64,000 nucleotides of DNA from Hygrophila difformis (lineage: Eukaryota > Streptophyta > Magnoliopsida > Lamiales > Acanthaceae): contig JAOANR010000004.1 of assembly GCA_030278955.1 (NCBI GenBank), forward strand, positions 57,251,120-57,315,119. Direction: 5' to 3'. The position numbers were made by a program, and so were the translations under genes. A model generated the notes under the pieces. It saw only the letters and a program-made list of their open reading frames with translations, was not told where the DNA came from and ran no database searches. This document shows, piece by piece, positions 43,381 through 54,505 of the stretch. The first letter of the stretch is position 1, and every line of letters begins with the position of its first letter.

Positions 43381-43842
43381 TTTAATGGCCTATTAAGTAT
43401 ATTTGGTGGCCCATTGCATAAAATTAGTGGTCCAGAAGGTTGAAGCCCATTTCATGTACAAGCCCCGTTCTTCATGTGAAAGCCAGCCCAGGAGTCACGA
43501 AGAGATTAGGACAGGAGGTTTCTTTAGACGGGAAGTTTCTTGAAGACATCTGTAGGAATGCTAGCAGGATGGTCGGCAAGATGACACCTGGCCTAGAAGG
43601 GATCGTGGGATTGCTTGACAGTTGAGGAACTCCGCATATAAAAACCAAAGGGTTGCTCACTTTTAAGGCCCCGACAATTCTACACAACAATTGCACTTTT
43701 ATTTCTTTAAAGTTTCTGTAATTCCTTTGTTTTCTGCATTTTTAGTTTTCTTGCAAGGTTCCTTTCGACAGTTCTTTGTAATGCACCCAATATTGTCAAT
43801 CAAAGAAGAGACTTTCGTTCTATACAAATTTCACGCACAACA
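43360..43842 (+). repeat. 3' LTR of the Tat element, first 7 bp missing
   Basis: Matches 36048-36530 with no indels and one substitution. The first seven LTR bases and the polypurine tract are absent because a deletion joined the integrase frame to LTR position 8 at a shared CAAG. Confidence 0.92.
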
Positions 43843-43864
43843 GAGGCATAGCTAGCAAGAGAAG
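43843..43864 (-). pseudogene. multifunctional-protein gene fragment, right part
   Basis: GAGGCATAGCTAGCAAGAGAAG resembles 13321-13340 (GAGGCATAGCAGGAGAAGGG), exon 12 of the gene at 12006-17760. It continues the fragment cut by the Tat element; GAGGC is the target duplication. Confidence 0.6.
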
Positions 43865-43891
43865 TTTAAATGTATATTGTGTACTTTAAAT

Positions 43892-45272
43892 CTATGTTAC
43901 TCGGACTCTCTTTTGAGTGTCGGACACGATTCGGGAATCGGAGGAGTCGACACTCAATTTTTAAAATTTGGGGATACGGGGACACGGTCAAACAAGTGTC
44001 TTGACCATTTTCAAGACACGGACACGATTCGGAGTGTCCGAAAATAATATTAGACACTCAATTTATTTATAATTATATTATATTATTATTACTAGAATTA
44101 CTTACTTTTATAATATAGCTCATTACCCCTTGTAAGTTATTTGGGCTCTAATAGACTACGGTAAATTTGGGCCCAGACCCTTTTTAAAAATATTTCTATT
44201 CTTTTAGGCCCCATTCCAATTTTATTACACTTTGCACCCCATCACATGTTTGACTTGGTTTACCAGGTTATTGTATGTGTCTTACCTAGATACTAAATGA
44301 TATTTACCAGGTTAATGATATGTGGTTTACCACTGTATTAGTATGTGTCTTACCATAGCTACCATATATTAGTACTTACCAAGTTACTGATACGTGATTT
44401 ACCACAGATACCATATGGTATTTACCAAGTTTTTTGTATGTACTTTACCACAAATACTTTATGGTGTTTACCAAGTTATTCCACATATACAATATGGTAT
44501 TTACCAAGTCTTGGTATGTGCTTTACCAAAAATATTTATAGTGTTTACCAGGTTATTGGTGTGCGCTTTACCACATAAATCTTATGATGTTTACCAAGTT
44601 ATTCCATATATACCATACGTACTTTACCAAGTTTTTAGTATGTGATTTACTACGATTACCTTATGTGTTTACCAAGTTATTGGTATGTGCTTTACCAAGT
44701 TCTTGGTATGTGATTTACCAAGTTATTACATAGGGCCTAAAACACAATGTTTGAAATGGAGGGGCTTTGACTCTAATAATATTTTTTGCATTGGTACCGG
44801 GCCCTAGTTTTCCCAATAGACTAATACCCTAAGTTATTTTAAATTAATTACAGTCCAAACCCAAGCCCAACAAATTAGCCCAAGCCCACAGCCCAATATT
44901 CTCCTACCCTAACATTCCCCTACCGAGTTCTCACATCTCATTTCCTCCCCTACGGCCGTTCTGTTCTCACATCAGGAGTTTCCAATTCTTCAAGCAGCTC
45001 TCAATCACTCAAGCCTCAACCACCTCGTCAACACCGCTTCGCCGCCTCCTCCTTCACTTGTGCCCGTTGTGCCGCCAACAACTTCCTCGTTATACTGCTC
45101 TCCGTCGCCTTCTTTTCTACCTCATCCGAAAGCCGACTCCTTCCTCCGAAAAGAGTCGACTCAGTGTCCACTCGCCGGAGTCGTTGTCGGACACGTGTCC
45201 GGTGTCGTGTCCGGGATAGAGTCGTGTCCGAGGCAGATTCTCGACCCAAAGGAGGGTGTCCGAGTTTCATAG
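43892..45272. mobile_element. non-autonomous TIR element with GTGTCCG-rich ends
   Basis: Ends CTATGTTACTCGGACTC and, reversed, CTATGAAACTCGGACAC. Flanked by a perfect 8-bp duplication CTTTAAAT (43884-43891 and 45273-45280). Both subterminal regions are full of GGACACG, GTGTCCG and GAGTCG motifs. The centre holds a minisatellite. The right third (about 44930-45270) is C-rich and looks like a plant 5' UTR and first exon (TCTCACATC, CACCTCGTCAACACCG), which may be captured host sequence. No transposase frame is present. The 8-bp duplication favours hAT; a Mutator-like assignment is possible. Confidence 0.75.
44250..44735. repeat. degenerate TTTACCAAGTTAT minisatellite
   Basis: About seven imperfect units of roughly 65 bp, each with two or three TTACCA(A/G)GTT segments joined by GGTATGTGCTTTACCAC-like stretches. 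Chance ORFs across it read as YQV repeats and are not taken as genes. Confidence 0.8.
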
Positions 45273-45764
45273 CTTTAAATATTCATACAAAAATTCAATC
45301 AATTTAGATTTAAACATATGGAGCTTGGCGTATAATTTAAACTGTATACAAGTTTCTTTTTGCTTTTTGAGTTTTACTATGCAATAAGAATAAAAATTCA
45401 AGGTCTTGAATTGAATGCCGGTATCCGTATCTACTATCTAGCATGGATTTGATTTTTTTTTTTTTTAATGAGTTATTTTCTTTTGTGAAATCTGTAACAT
45501 TTGTTTATTTCACGAGCTTTATTTATTCGGAAGAAAAAAAAAATCTCTATTACTCATCTCATATACATCACTAATGAACGATGACCTGAGCAATAATATT
45601 CTAAAAATTTATTAGAACAAAAAGTCCAGATTGCCATTGCATGTCAAGTAACCATTTGATTTATCATTTAAATTACCAATATTGACAGGATGCATATAGG
45701 TAAAAATTTGATTTTAAAACTAATATAATAAAAAAGTAAATGAATGAATTTCTTGAATCTCTTA

Positions 45765-46499
45765 CGGTGCGTTTGGTTGGAGGGATCTTAGATTACCAGT
45801 GGGAATGTGATTGCTGGGAATGTAAGATTACTGGGAATATGAGATTGCTGGGAATCTTATTTTTTGATGTTTTAAGATTATTGCGTTTGGTTGGATTGGG
45901 AATCTCAGATTTCTAGTTCTAATTAATTTACCATAATGTCCCTGAATTTCAATTGAACGAATGTTATAAATATGTCATTTTGCTACACAATAAAAATATT
46001 TAAGCCGATTTATTTTTTAAAATATTGAAAATTCTTTATATGTAATTTATCGTGTGATAGTTACTTATTTAATATGAGAATATATTAAAATATGAGAATA
46101 TATATAAAAATATAAAAATATATATTAAAATATGAGAATATATATTTAAAAAATATGTTTAAATAATTTAAAATTTCCCAATTTATTTTTTAAAATTAAA
46201 TTTCATATATTTATCATTTTTTAGAATACAAATATCTAAATTTAGAAAATAAAATAAATATAAAAAGTGAGGGTATAAAAGTCAAATTAATATAAAAGTA
46301 GGTAAAGTGGGGGTGGTAATATAAGATTACCTGCCTTCCAGATGGGAATGTGATTCCCACCTAAAACACCCGACATTCCCACCGAGGTGGGAATGTGAGA
46401 TTCCCACATGAAACATGCCCCGAACCAAACATGGACATGTTGCATTCCCTACCTAAGATTCCCAGTGGGAATCTCAGATACCCCGAACCAAACGCCCCG
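45765..46499. mobile_element. non-autonomous Harbinger-like transposon
   Basis: Ends CGGTGCGTTTGGTTGG and, reversed, CGGGGCGTTTGGTTCGG, with TTA on both sides (45762-45764 and 46500-46502), the 3-bp target duplication of PIF/Harbinger elements. The subterminal regions carry many TGGGAATGTGAGATT and AGATTCCCAC repeats. It is 735 bp and has no transposase. Confidence 0.82.
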
Positions 46500-46595
46500 T
46501 TAGAGATACTTTACACAATACTATAATTCCCCTAATATCGTAAACTCTATTATATTGTTGAGAAAATGTAGATACAACCAAATACTCATATCTCT

Positions 46596-46759
46596 AGGGT
46601 TGGGGACTTACTCTAGTGGTCAAGTCCCCTGCTCTCAACCAATAGGTTGGGGGTTCGATCCCTACCCGGCCCCCTATCCCTCCCCTTTGTTCCCCTTTGT
46701 AATTTGTGTGGCTTGGGCTCCCACACACCTTTGCCGACACATGAGTGTCAATGTTTAAA
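46596..46759 (+). mobile_element. tRNA-derived SINE, copy 2
   Basis: Starts AGGGTTGGGGACTTACTC, has B-box-like GGTTCGATCCC, then CCCTATCCCTCCCC and TGTGTGGCTTGGGCTCCC, ending in TTTAAA. Flanked by a perfect 15-bp duplication AATACTCATATCTCT (46581-46595 and 46760-46774). It is diverged in its last 40 bp from the other two copies. Confidence 0.87.
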
Positions 46760-46846
46760 AATACTCATATCTCTTATTTTTCCAAAGAAATAAAAATAAA
46801 AAAATTACTAGCAATAATGATAAAAAAAAGATAAAATCTCTTTACC

Positions 46847-47533
46847 TTAATAAAGACATTCTAGAGGCTTAGTCTGAATCCCCCGTTGCGATAGGGATGT
46901 GAATTTCTCGGTCAAAACCTTGCAGACAGTCTGCTGTACCCGCCTGTGTCCTTCCGTTTTATTCCCATTGCTCATCACCACTGCCCTTAAGATGACACCG
47001 CATTTCAGCTGATATCCCTCTCCATACTCCGCCATCGGAATGTCGCCTGGAGGCATCACCATAGTCACTGTTGCATTCATGTCTCTGTCATGCCACCTAT
47101 GCAGTATAATTTCTCCACTCGCCACGGCCGTCGCATTAGAAACCCTAACAGGTCCGGGCGTCGTCGTCGTAGCTGAAGAACCACCTATTGTTGGAAACTC
47201 CAACCAGCCGGGGCACACCACCGACACCTCGATTGTCTCAATCTTTAATGAGGATGAGCGCATATTTGAAGTGTCGATAAAAAACCTTATGTTCCACACG
47301 AGGGCCGTGATCATCATGTTCGTCTGGTTGGGGAACAGGGAAACGGTAGATTTGTGTAGATAGAGCCCCGGATCGGTAGGGGAAGAAGAGATGACATAGA
47401 TGAAGATACCGACCATGACGAGTCCGATAACTACGGAATATAATTTGAGGACTGTGTCGGTGGTGTCCCGGGGGGGCACAGTCGCAGGTGCGGGCGCTTG
47501 TTGGGGGGCGGGATTTTCTTGACCGGACGACAT
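46847..47533 (-). CDS. putative single-pass membrane protein, LEA2/NHL-like
   Basis: One uninterrupted frame of 228 residues from ATG 47533 to TAG/TAA at the low end (ends KPLECLY). The N-terminus is cytosol-like and rich in Pro, Ala and Gln (QENPAPQQAPAPATVPP). One hydrophobic segment, LYSVVIGLVMVGIFIYVI, lies at about residues 31-48, followed by a beta-rich domain of about 170 residues with several NxT/NxS sites (NQTN, NATV, NKTE). This architecture fits the NDR1/HIN1-like (LEA2 domain) proteins of plants, but I see no diagnostic motif, so the family call is tentative. It is intronless and isolated between transposons, with a TG microsatellite (47565-47580) in its presumed 5' UTR. Confidence 0.6.
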   Translation of the reverse strand: MSSGQENPAPQQAPAPATVPPRDTTDTVLKLYSVVIGLVMVGIFIYVISSSPTDPGLYLHKSTVSLFPNQTNMMITALVWNIRFFIDTSNMRSSSLKIETIEVSVVCPGWLEFPTIGGSSATTTTPGPVRVSNATAVASGEIILHRWHDRDMNATVTMVMPPGDIPMAEYGEGYQLKCGVILRAVVMSNGNKTEGHRRVQQTVCKVLTEKFTSLSQRGIQTKPLECLY

Positions 47534-47698
47534 GGTTGAATGTAATGGTACAAAAATAAGAGTAATTGTGTGTGTGTGTGAAGGGTTTAATTAAGATCTT
47601 TAATTCTTTCGGAGTTATTATAAAGAGTTTTGTGCTTTGTACTATAAGTTTGTTAATTGTGCTATATATGCGGCATGGAAAGTGTATATTTGGATGAA

Positions 47699-47800
47699 TC
47701 AAATCAAATAATTAGTTTTAGATGAATATCAGGGTATCCATAGGCCAGACCCAAGACTAATCCCTCGAGGATCTGCAGGGTCAAATCAAATAATTAGTTT
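47699..47800. repeat. 20-bp direct repeat around a 62-bp insert
   Basis: TCAAATCAAATAATTAGTTT occurs at 47699-47718 and 47781-47800. The 62 bp between them start TAGATGAATATCAGGG and are absent from the paralogous site near 34745, where the flanks are joined. Confidence 0.8.
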
Positions 47801-47839
47801 AATTAGAAGGAAACTTATTTTTACAAAGTTATAAAATTT

Positions 47840-48010
47840 GGGGATGAGGACTTAGCCCAAGTGGTTAAGTCCCTTGACTTTCAAACGGAATGTTATTGGA
47901 GGTTCGATTCCCACCCCTATCCCTCCCATTTATTCCATTTGTAATTGTGTGGCATAAGCTCCCACCACCCCTTTCACAGGCCTTCAATGGCTCATCCAAA
48001 AAAAAAAAAT
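47840..48010 (+). mobile_element. tRNA-derived SINE, copy 3
   Basis: Starts GGGGATGAGGACTTAGCCC, has A-box-like TAGCCCAAGTGG and B-box-like GGTTCGATTCC, and ends GGCTCATCCAAAAAAAAAA. Near-perfect target duplication ATAAAATTT (47831-47839) and ATAAAGTTT (48011-48019). The paralogous block near 34795 is an empty site. Confidence 0.87.
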
Positions 48011-48329
48011 ATAAAGTTTACTATTACACATAAGATTTTGTTAAGTATTATTGTTCTTTATAAGATTTTCTACATTTTTTTTAAACATTCAAAAAAGAAA
48101 ATTGGACAATGAGAAAAACTGATGGAATATATTTAAAATGTTTTTAGTAAACAACTATCTAATTCAATTACTCACCTTATTATTATCTTTTAAATATATT
48201 GTGAAATTTTCTTTTAATTGTTAGATTTTTTAACAATGGAATTTTCTTTTAATTGTGATTTTTTTTCCTCCTCAAAAAAAGGAAAAAATGAGATAAACAA
48301 GATTTTTTAAAAGTTTTTTTCTCAAGGTA

Positions 48330-49370
48330 TACTGGACTTAAACGGGTTGATAACGAATTTCTAAAATCATAGGAATATATATAATCAATTTTCTTTTGTT
48401 AAAAAAAAAAGTTCAATGGTCATAAGAAAAAATCTTGATTCAAGTTAATTAGATTATAAAGAAATAAATTAATTGAATTACTATTTATAATGTGACAAAT
48501 GACTATTTAATCATTTTATTTTATTAAAAGTTAATAAAATATAGCAAGTTTTTGTTTTTAAAAAAATGTATCACCATAAATCAAGTAAATTCTTTTTAAA
48601 AATTACAATAAAATAAAAATACTAGTAATACGGAGTACTATTATTGATTGATCAATAAAAGTAAAAGTAAATGTTTTATTACATGATTTTGCTACTGCAC
48701 ATGATTGTGAGTACGTGCATGGGGCATTGACCAATTATGCAGGTGTCCATGAATTTAAATTACCAGGCATGCACACCCTTAATTGATTGCCTAAAGCAAG
48801 CTAAAGGCCGTTTGGATTGGCTTTTGAAAAAAGCAAAGGCCAAAAGCAGAAGCAGAAGTGAAAGCCAAAAGCAGAAGCATGTAACTTTTGTGTTTGGATG
48901 GAATGTTTGAAAAGCAGCTTTTTTTCAAAAGTGTGTTTGGATATGTAAAAATGAAAAGTGCTTTTGAAATGTGTAAATTACCAAAAAGGATATGCTATTT
49001 ATATATAATAGTATATATTTATAGTGTAATTAAAATAAATTAATAGGGATATTTATGACTCTGCACACATTACTAGGTGCTTTTGGCTTCTGCTTTTCGG
49101 AGAAGCACCCCGGGGCTGCTTCTCCCAGAAGCACTTTTGCAGCTTTTCGAGGTGCTTTTGCTTTTTCCTAAAAGCCAAAACAAACACTCATTTTCCTTCA
49201 AAAGTGCTTTTGGCAGAAGCAAAAGCCAAAAGCACTTCAAAATAAGTCATTCCAAACGGCCCCTAAGCGTGTTGAAATGACCATGGCATACTTTTATATT
49301 ATATGGATTTGATTTGATTGTAGGACGTGTAAGAATTCAGGATATCCTGGATTTCTCAAACCAACACTGA
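48330..49370. repeat. duplicated block B1 (paralogue of 31260-31760)
   Basis: Matches 31260-31760 in order, interrupted by the Harbinger-like element at 48805. In this copy B1 follows B2, whereas at the left the corresponding order is A1 then A2, so one copy has been rearranged. Confidence 0.72.
48805..49263. mobile_element. non-autonomous Harbinger-like transposon
   Basis: Ends AGGCCGTTTGGATTGGC and, reversed, GGGGCCGTTTGGAATGAC, with TAA on both sides (48802-48804 and 49264-49266). It is 459 bp with subterminal repeats of CCAAAAGCAGAAG and AAAAGCACTT. The paralogous sequence near 31497 joins the flanks (AAAGCAAGC then GTTGTTGAAA), an empty site. Confidence 0.85.
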
Positions 49371-49659
49371 TGCGCCTTGAAATTGATGGTAAAATTTCGC
49401 ACATTTGCATTTAAATTTACACCCTTTGAGTTCATTAGTACAGAACTGACTGCTAATTAAGTACAATGATGTTCAAAATATTGTTGTTAGATTTAAGTTA
49501 ATTTACCTCTACTCATATTAAAGACATTCTTGTATGCAAATATTTTTAGGTTTTAAACTTGCTCCATGGATCTGACCATATATGGAAACATCCATCGGAA
49601 CATGAAGTTGTAGTAACGAACAATGTTGGCATCAAGGCTTAAAGTGGTGAAGGGCCCTT
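49264..49659. other. flank between Harbinger-like and CACTA elements
   Basis: The first 100 bp belong to duplicated block B1. The last 60 bp (GAAGTTGTAGTAACGAACAAT, GTGGTGAAGG) resemble 11925-11985, the 3' flank of the multifunctional-protein gene. No gene. Confidence 0.5.
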
Positions 49660-49678
49660 CACTACAAGAAAAACAGGG

Positions 49679-49872
49679 AATACCGACCCCAACTACCGAC
49701 CAACAAAAGACGGGTCGGCTTTACCGACCCCAGCACCGACCCCAGCTGGGGTCGGTAAAATTATTACCGTAATGGGGTCCCCCCAGTGTACGCCAACCAA
49801 TTCACCGACCACAATAATTGTGGTCGGTGATACCGACCCCATTACCGACCCCAATTGGGGTCGGTAACCTAG
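49679..49872. repeat. CACTA subterminal repeats
   Basis: About a dozen copies of ACCGACCCC or GGGGTCGGTAA in both orientations within 190 bp of the terminus, the expected binding region for the element's TnpA-like protein. Confidence 0.85.
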
Positions 49873-50824
49873 GGATTAAAAATCCCCAAATCGAGCGGGC
49901 AGAACACAGTCTGCGCAACCAAAACTCTCCCAACCCTCACTCGATACCGACGCCCACCCCTCACCCGACCACCGCCGACCACCGCCAGCCCACCGGACGA
50001 CGTCGCCGCCGGCCCCCGACCACCGCCCGACCTGCGCCTCTCCGGCGACGGAGAGTTCACTGCCCGTTCGAGCTTCAACCGAGAGGGAGTTTCGTTTCGC
50101 GATTGAAAGTGTTTTCCACCCGAAAGATCTTCTCCATTCAATTCGTGTAGTCATTGAAGGTATTCGATTGGCTATTTCATCACTTTTAATCAATTCGTTT
50201 GTTGTTATTTTTTGCTCATTTGTTATTTGTTATGTGCCTTGATTTTGTCATCTCCCTAAAACCCTTAATTTAATTCTCTTTGCTATTAACACCTAATATT
50301 TGTATAATTGCAATGTGAAAATCTATAATGACATTTTTGTTGTATTCTTTACCAATATTTGTTAAAAAATTAATTTTTCGGCGGTCAAATGTAGTGGGCA
50401 GGGGCTGTTTTGAGCCATTCCGCACACAAATTTGGGATTTTTTGTGTAGTTGAATGATTTTTTGTAGTTTGATGGGGTATTGGATTATATGGCGTATGGT
50501 GCATTTTGAGGCCTAATACATTTGTTTAATAGATTGGAATTGAACATATTAAATTACTACCGAACCCAATTAATATTTATGAATTAGTTGTTTCCTTACT
50601 CCCTAAATGAAACAAATTAGCGCATGAAAAATGTGACAAAACATAAGTCATACCACATCAACAACACAACTAATTACACTCATAAAGAACACAATGAACA
50701 TATACAATAAGTCGTGTATAAATTTTTTTAATAACGTTCACAATATGGTAAAAGCACATGATCAACCTAACAATATTGATTCAAATGGGTTTCATTCTGT
50801 GGCGTATTGCCAAACTTGTAGGGG

Positions 50825-53800
50825 ATGGATCGGAGTTGGATGTACCGCTCCCGCCGTGAAATTGGAGTAGTGACATCAGAATTTACTAATGGAGTTGAAT
50901 TGTTTATTCGTATGTCTCATGGAAACCCAGAAGTCGATAGGGCCCAAGGAAAATTAAGGTGTCCATGTCGTAGGTGTAGGAACAAGTGTTATTTACCTGA
51001 TGATGACATCAAGTACCATCTACAAAAACATGGGTTTGTCCCTAACTATGAAAGGTGGACGTGTCATGGAGAAGTGCACCAATTTGAACGATACGACGAT
51101 ACCGGTGCGGGTGCCCCATCAGTTGAGGCACGTGATGATGCTTACTTACAAATGGTTTACGAGGGAATGGGATTTGGTATGCCCGACACTACACCACATG
51201 AGGAAGATGGTGAACCGAGGCCACCGGAGGAACCTAACCCGGAAGAGAGATTGTTTTACCGCATGTTGGAGGCGGCAGACAAAGATTTGTGGCCTGGGTG
51301 CAAGAAAATGACTTTGCTTTCAACAATAGCTAGGTTATTGAACATTAAAGCCGAACACAACTTATCGGAGCGGTGCTTCGATACATTGTGCCAACTAATC
51401 ATTGATTTGCTTCCCGAGGATAATGCTATGGTTAAGAACTTCTACGAGGCAAAGAAACTACTTGAGGGATTGGGGCTTCCTGTTGAGAAAATAGATTGCT
51501 GTGAGAATAGGTGTATGTTGTTTTGGCGTGAAGATGCTACATTATAGAATTGTAGGTTCTGTGACAAACCGCGGTATCGGGAAACGAATTCCAATTCACG
51601 GATCCTACGGAAATACATGTTCTACTTCCCACTTAAAAACCAATTAAAAAGGTTGTATGCATCTGAGGCGACAGCGGAACACATGACTTGGCATGTCGGA
51701 CACCAGCATGATATTGTAGGAGAGATGTGTCATCCTTGTGACTCGAAGGCATGGAAAGACTTTGATAGAATTCATCCAGAATTTGGGTCGGAGGGGCGAA
51801 ATGTGCGCTTGGGACTTTGTACGGACGGTTTCCAACCTTTTGGACAGTCGGGATCTCAATACTCATGTTGGCCAGTAATTTTAACCCCATATAACCTCCC
51901 TCCCGGTATGTGCATGAAAGATGAATACATGTTTCTCACGTGCATAATTCCTGGGAAATCAAGCCCAAAACAATGGATCGATATCTTTTTACAACCCTTA
52001 ATAGCCGAGCTTATGGAGTTGTGGGATGTTGGGATCACAACATACGACCGAAATACAAAACAAAACTTTCAGATGAAGGCAGCGTTGATGTGGACCATTG
52101 GAGACTTCCCGGCTTATTCTATGATGTCTGGTTGGAGCACGTATGGGAAATATGCCTGCCCAGTATGTATGGAGGAAACAGAATCGATACGCCTTAGAGA
52201 GGGTGGCAAACAGTCGTGGTTTGATGCTCACAGGAAGTTCCTGCCTTCAGATCATCCTTATAGGATTGATAAGTCCAAATTTACAAAGGATCGGGAGGAA
52301 CACAGATTGGCACCGAGGTACAAGAGCGGCGACGAAGTGTTGGAAGACATAGAAATGCATGGTCTACGTCGAGTAACTGAATTAAGAGGAGCTGAGGAGA
52401 ATGCAATAATCAGTAAGACTTGTGGCTGGAAAAAGCGGAGTATATTCTGGGATCTACCGTATTGGAAAACAAATTTGGTTCGACATAATCTTGATGTAAT
52501 GCACATTGAGAAGAATGTGTTTGAAAATGTTTTCAACACAGTCATGGATGTTCAGGGGAAGACAAAGGATAATGCCAAGGCACGTGAGGACCTCGTGGGG
52601 CTGTGTAATCGGCCTGAACTGCATAGAGACAGTCGTTCCGGTCGATATCCTAAAGCCGTTTATACAATGGATAAAGAGAGGCGTGATGTATTCTTGAGGT
52701 GGGTGGCAGGGTTAAGGTTTCCGGATGGTTGCGTATCGAACCTGGGCAGATGCATAGACATGAATAAGCATCGAATGTTTGGCATGAAGAGTCATGATTG
52801 CCATATCTTTTTACAGCATCTACTACCGATAGGATGGCGGGATTTGCTTCCCAAGGGTGTTTGGGAACCGATCACCGAACTAAGCAATTTTTTCCGTACG
52901 CTGACTGCCAAAACACTTACAATAGAAGACTTACAGAAATTGGAGACCGATATTCCAGTGGTTCTGTGTAAGTTAGAAACGATATTCCCCCCGGCGTTCT
53001 TCGACTGTATGGAACATCTTCCCATCCACTTACCTTACGAAGCACGGATTGCCGGTCCTGTTCAGTTTAGGTGGATGTATCCTTACGAGAGGTAAATGAA
53101 ACAATTTATTTTTTTCGTACCACTACATACTTAATATATGTTTCTTCATATTCAATTTAATTCTTGTTTTTTTAAGGTATTTGAATCGGTTGAAAAGAAC
53201 CGTGCGCAACAAAGCACATGTTGAAGGTAGTATTTGTAATGCTTATATGGTGCGGGAGGCCTCAATTTTTTGCTCTCATTACTTTGAGAAGCATGTGTTC
53301 ACCCGAGGTAGGAATGTGCCAAGGAATGATGATGGTGGCTTACAAAATTTTGATCCATGCCTGCCTAGTGTATTCAAACACGCGGGACGTCCCCAGGGAC
53401 AGTCGAAGAAGAGGCGTTTGACAGAAGTAGAATCGAAAGCCATCCATATTTATCTAATCTTAAACTGCGTCGAGATGCAACCATACATCGAGTAAGTTCA
53501 TTCAATTTTATTTGATTGTATTCAATTTTTTAGTAACTGCACCTATTCGAATATATGCCATAGAAACTAAATTCATTATTATTTTAGTGAATTCACGGCT
53601 AAATTGTTGGAGGAACGCCCTGGGATAGGTGGTCCGGAGCTTTGGGTAGCACAATCTGCGGAGTTTCCAAAATGGTTTGAGGAATATGTGACGAGCAATC
53701 CACCCGACAATCCATGCATAGCTCACGTTGCACAAGGCCCACTTCCGGTTGCTACATCGTATCCTATGTACTTTATTAATGGGATGAAATTTCACACAGA

Positions 53801-54404
53801 ATCCCACGGTGGGCACAGATCGACGTACAACAGTGGTGTATGTATCGAATCGGAGAACCTAGGAGACTATTATGGTATAATCGAGGAGATTCTAGTCATA
53901 GAGTACCCTGCGTTGCCTATTAAGCAAGCAACCTTCTTCAAATGCAGATGGTTTGACCCACGTGAAGGATTTGGGACACGCACTCACCCAAACTACAAAC
54001 TTGTGGAAATTGATCATTCCAAATCATTGAACGTATACGAACCTTTCATCTTTGCTAATCAGGCAGAACAGGTGTGCTACGTACCGTTCCCAAACATTAG
54101 ACCGGCTGCGAGCCGGAATGAGTGGTTGGCGGTGTGTAAAGTCAAACCGAGAGGAGTAATAACAGTTAGTCCATCAGTAGAAGTTGATGCGTTCCAAGTC
54201 GATGCCCCAGAACAACTTCGACTAGAATCTACAACCATTACTGCCGCGCGACAGCGCCTAACAGACGACGACGTTCAATATGTTGAACTGCAGCAGGATG
54301 AGAGTACTGATTCAGATTCATCGATAGGCACTGATTCCACCTCAAATGATTCTGATCCGGATGATCCATCACAGGAGACTTCGGATGAGGATTTTCAAGT
54401 TTGA
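50825..54404 (+). pseudogene. CACTA transposase (TNP2-type) with one nonsense codon
   Basis: Three exons with matching phases: 50825-53091, 53177-53491 and 53588-54404 (TGA 54402). The first 200 residues are the transposase-associated N-terminal domain (MDRSWMYRSRRE, LRCPCRRCRNKCY). The central transposase domain follows (FYFPLKNQLKRLY, MTWHVGHQHD, MCHPCDSKAWKDFD, LGLCTDGFQPFGQ, KAALMWTIGDFPAYSMMSGWSTYGKYACPVC, LDVMHIEKNVFENVFNT). The C-terminal part carries ASIFCSHYFEKHV, then KCRWFDP and YVPFPNIRP. An in-frame TAG at 51545-51547 is the only visible lesion; the frame before and after it is open, so the inactivation looks recent. Confidence 0.9.
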
Positions 54405-54505
54405 AATGTGATCTTACTAATTGCTAATTTTATTAAGATTTAAAATGTATATCTTATTTGAACTTAATTGTAAAGGTAGCAACTAATTACAAATAAATTT
54501 TGCAG

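Larger units (their letters stand above)
36041..43842 (+). mobile_element. Ty3/gypsy LTR retrotransposon, Tat clade, 3'-deleted
   Basis: Bounded by LTRs and a 5-bp target duplication GAGGC (36036-36040 and 43843-43847). The internal part encodes gag and protease in one frame and reverse transcriptase, RNase H, a second archaeal-type RNase H and a truncated integrase in another. The second RNase H (FDGSCASSGSGAGI, TTNNQAEYEALIFGLE) marks the Tat clade. The LTRs are 483 bp in the shared part with one difference (36171 region, A versus G), so the insertion is recent. It sits in a broken multifunctional-protein fragment. Confidence 0.93.
47610..48060. repeat. duplicated block B2 (paralogue of 34215-35185)
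   Basis: Colinear with 34215-35185 except for inserted elements in either copy. It begins in the upstream region of the membrane-protein gene, which is not itself present beside the other copy. Confidence 0.75.

Noticed and set aside
44345..44645. Overlapping plus-strand frames with YQV repeats
   Set aside because: They are chance frames across the minisatellite; two different frames are open over the same bases.
51545..51547. Possible stop-codon recoding in the CACTA transposase
   Set aside because: No supporting structure was seen and a simple nonsense mutation in a transposon is far more likely.
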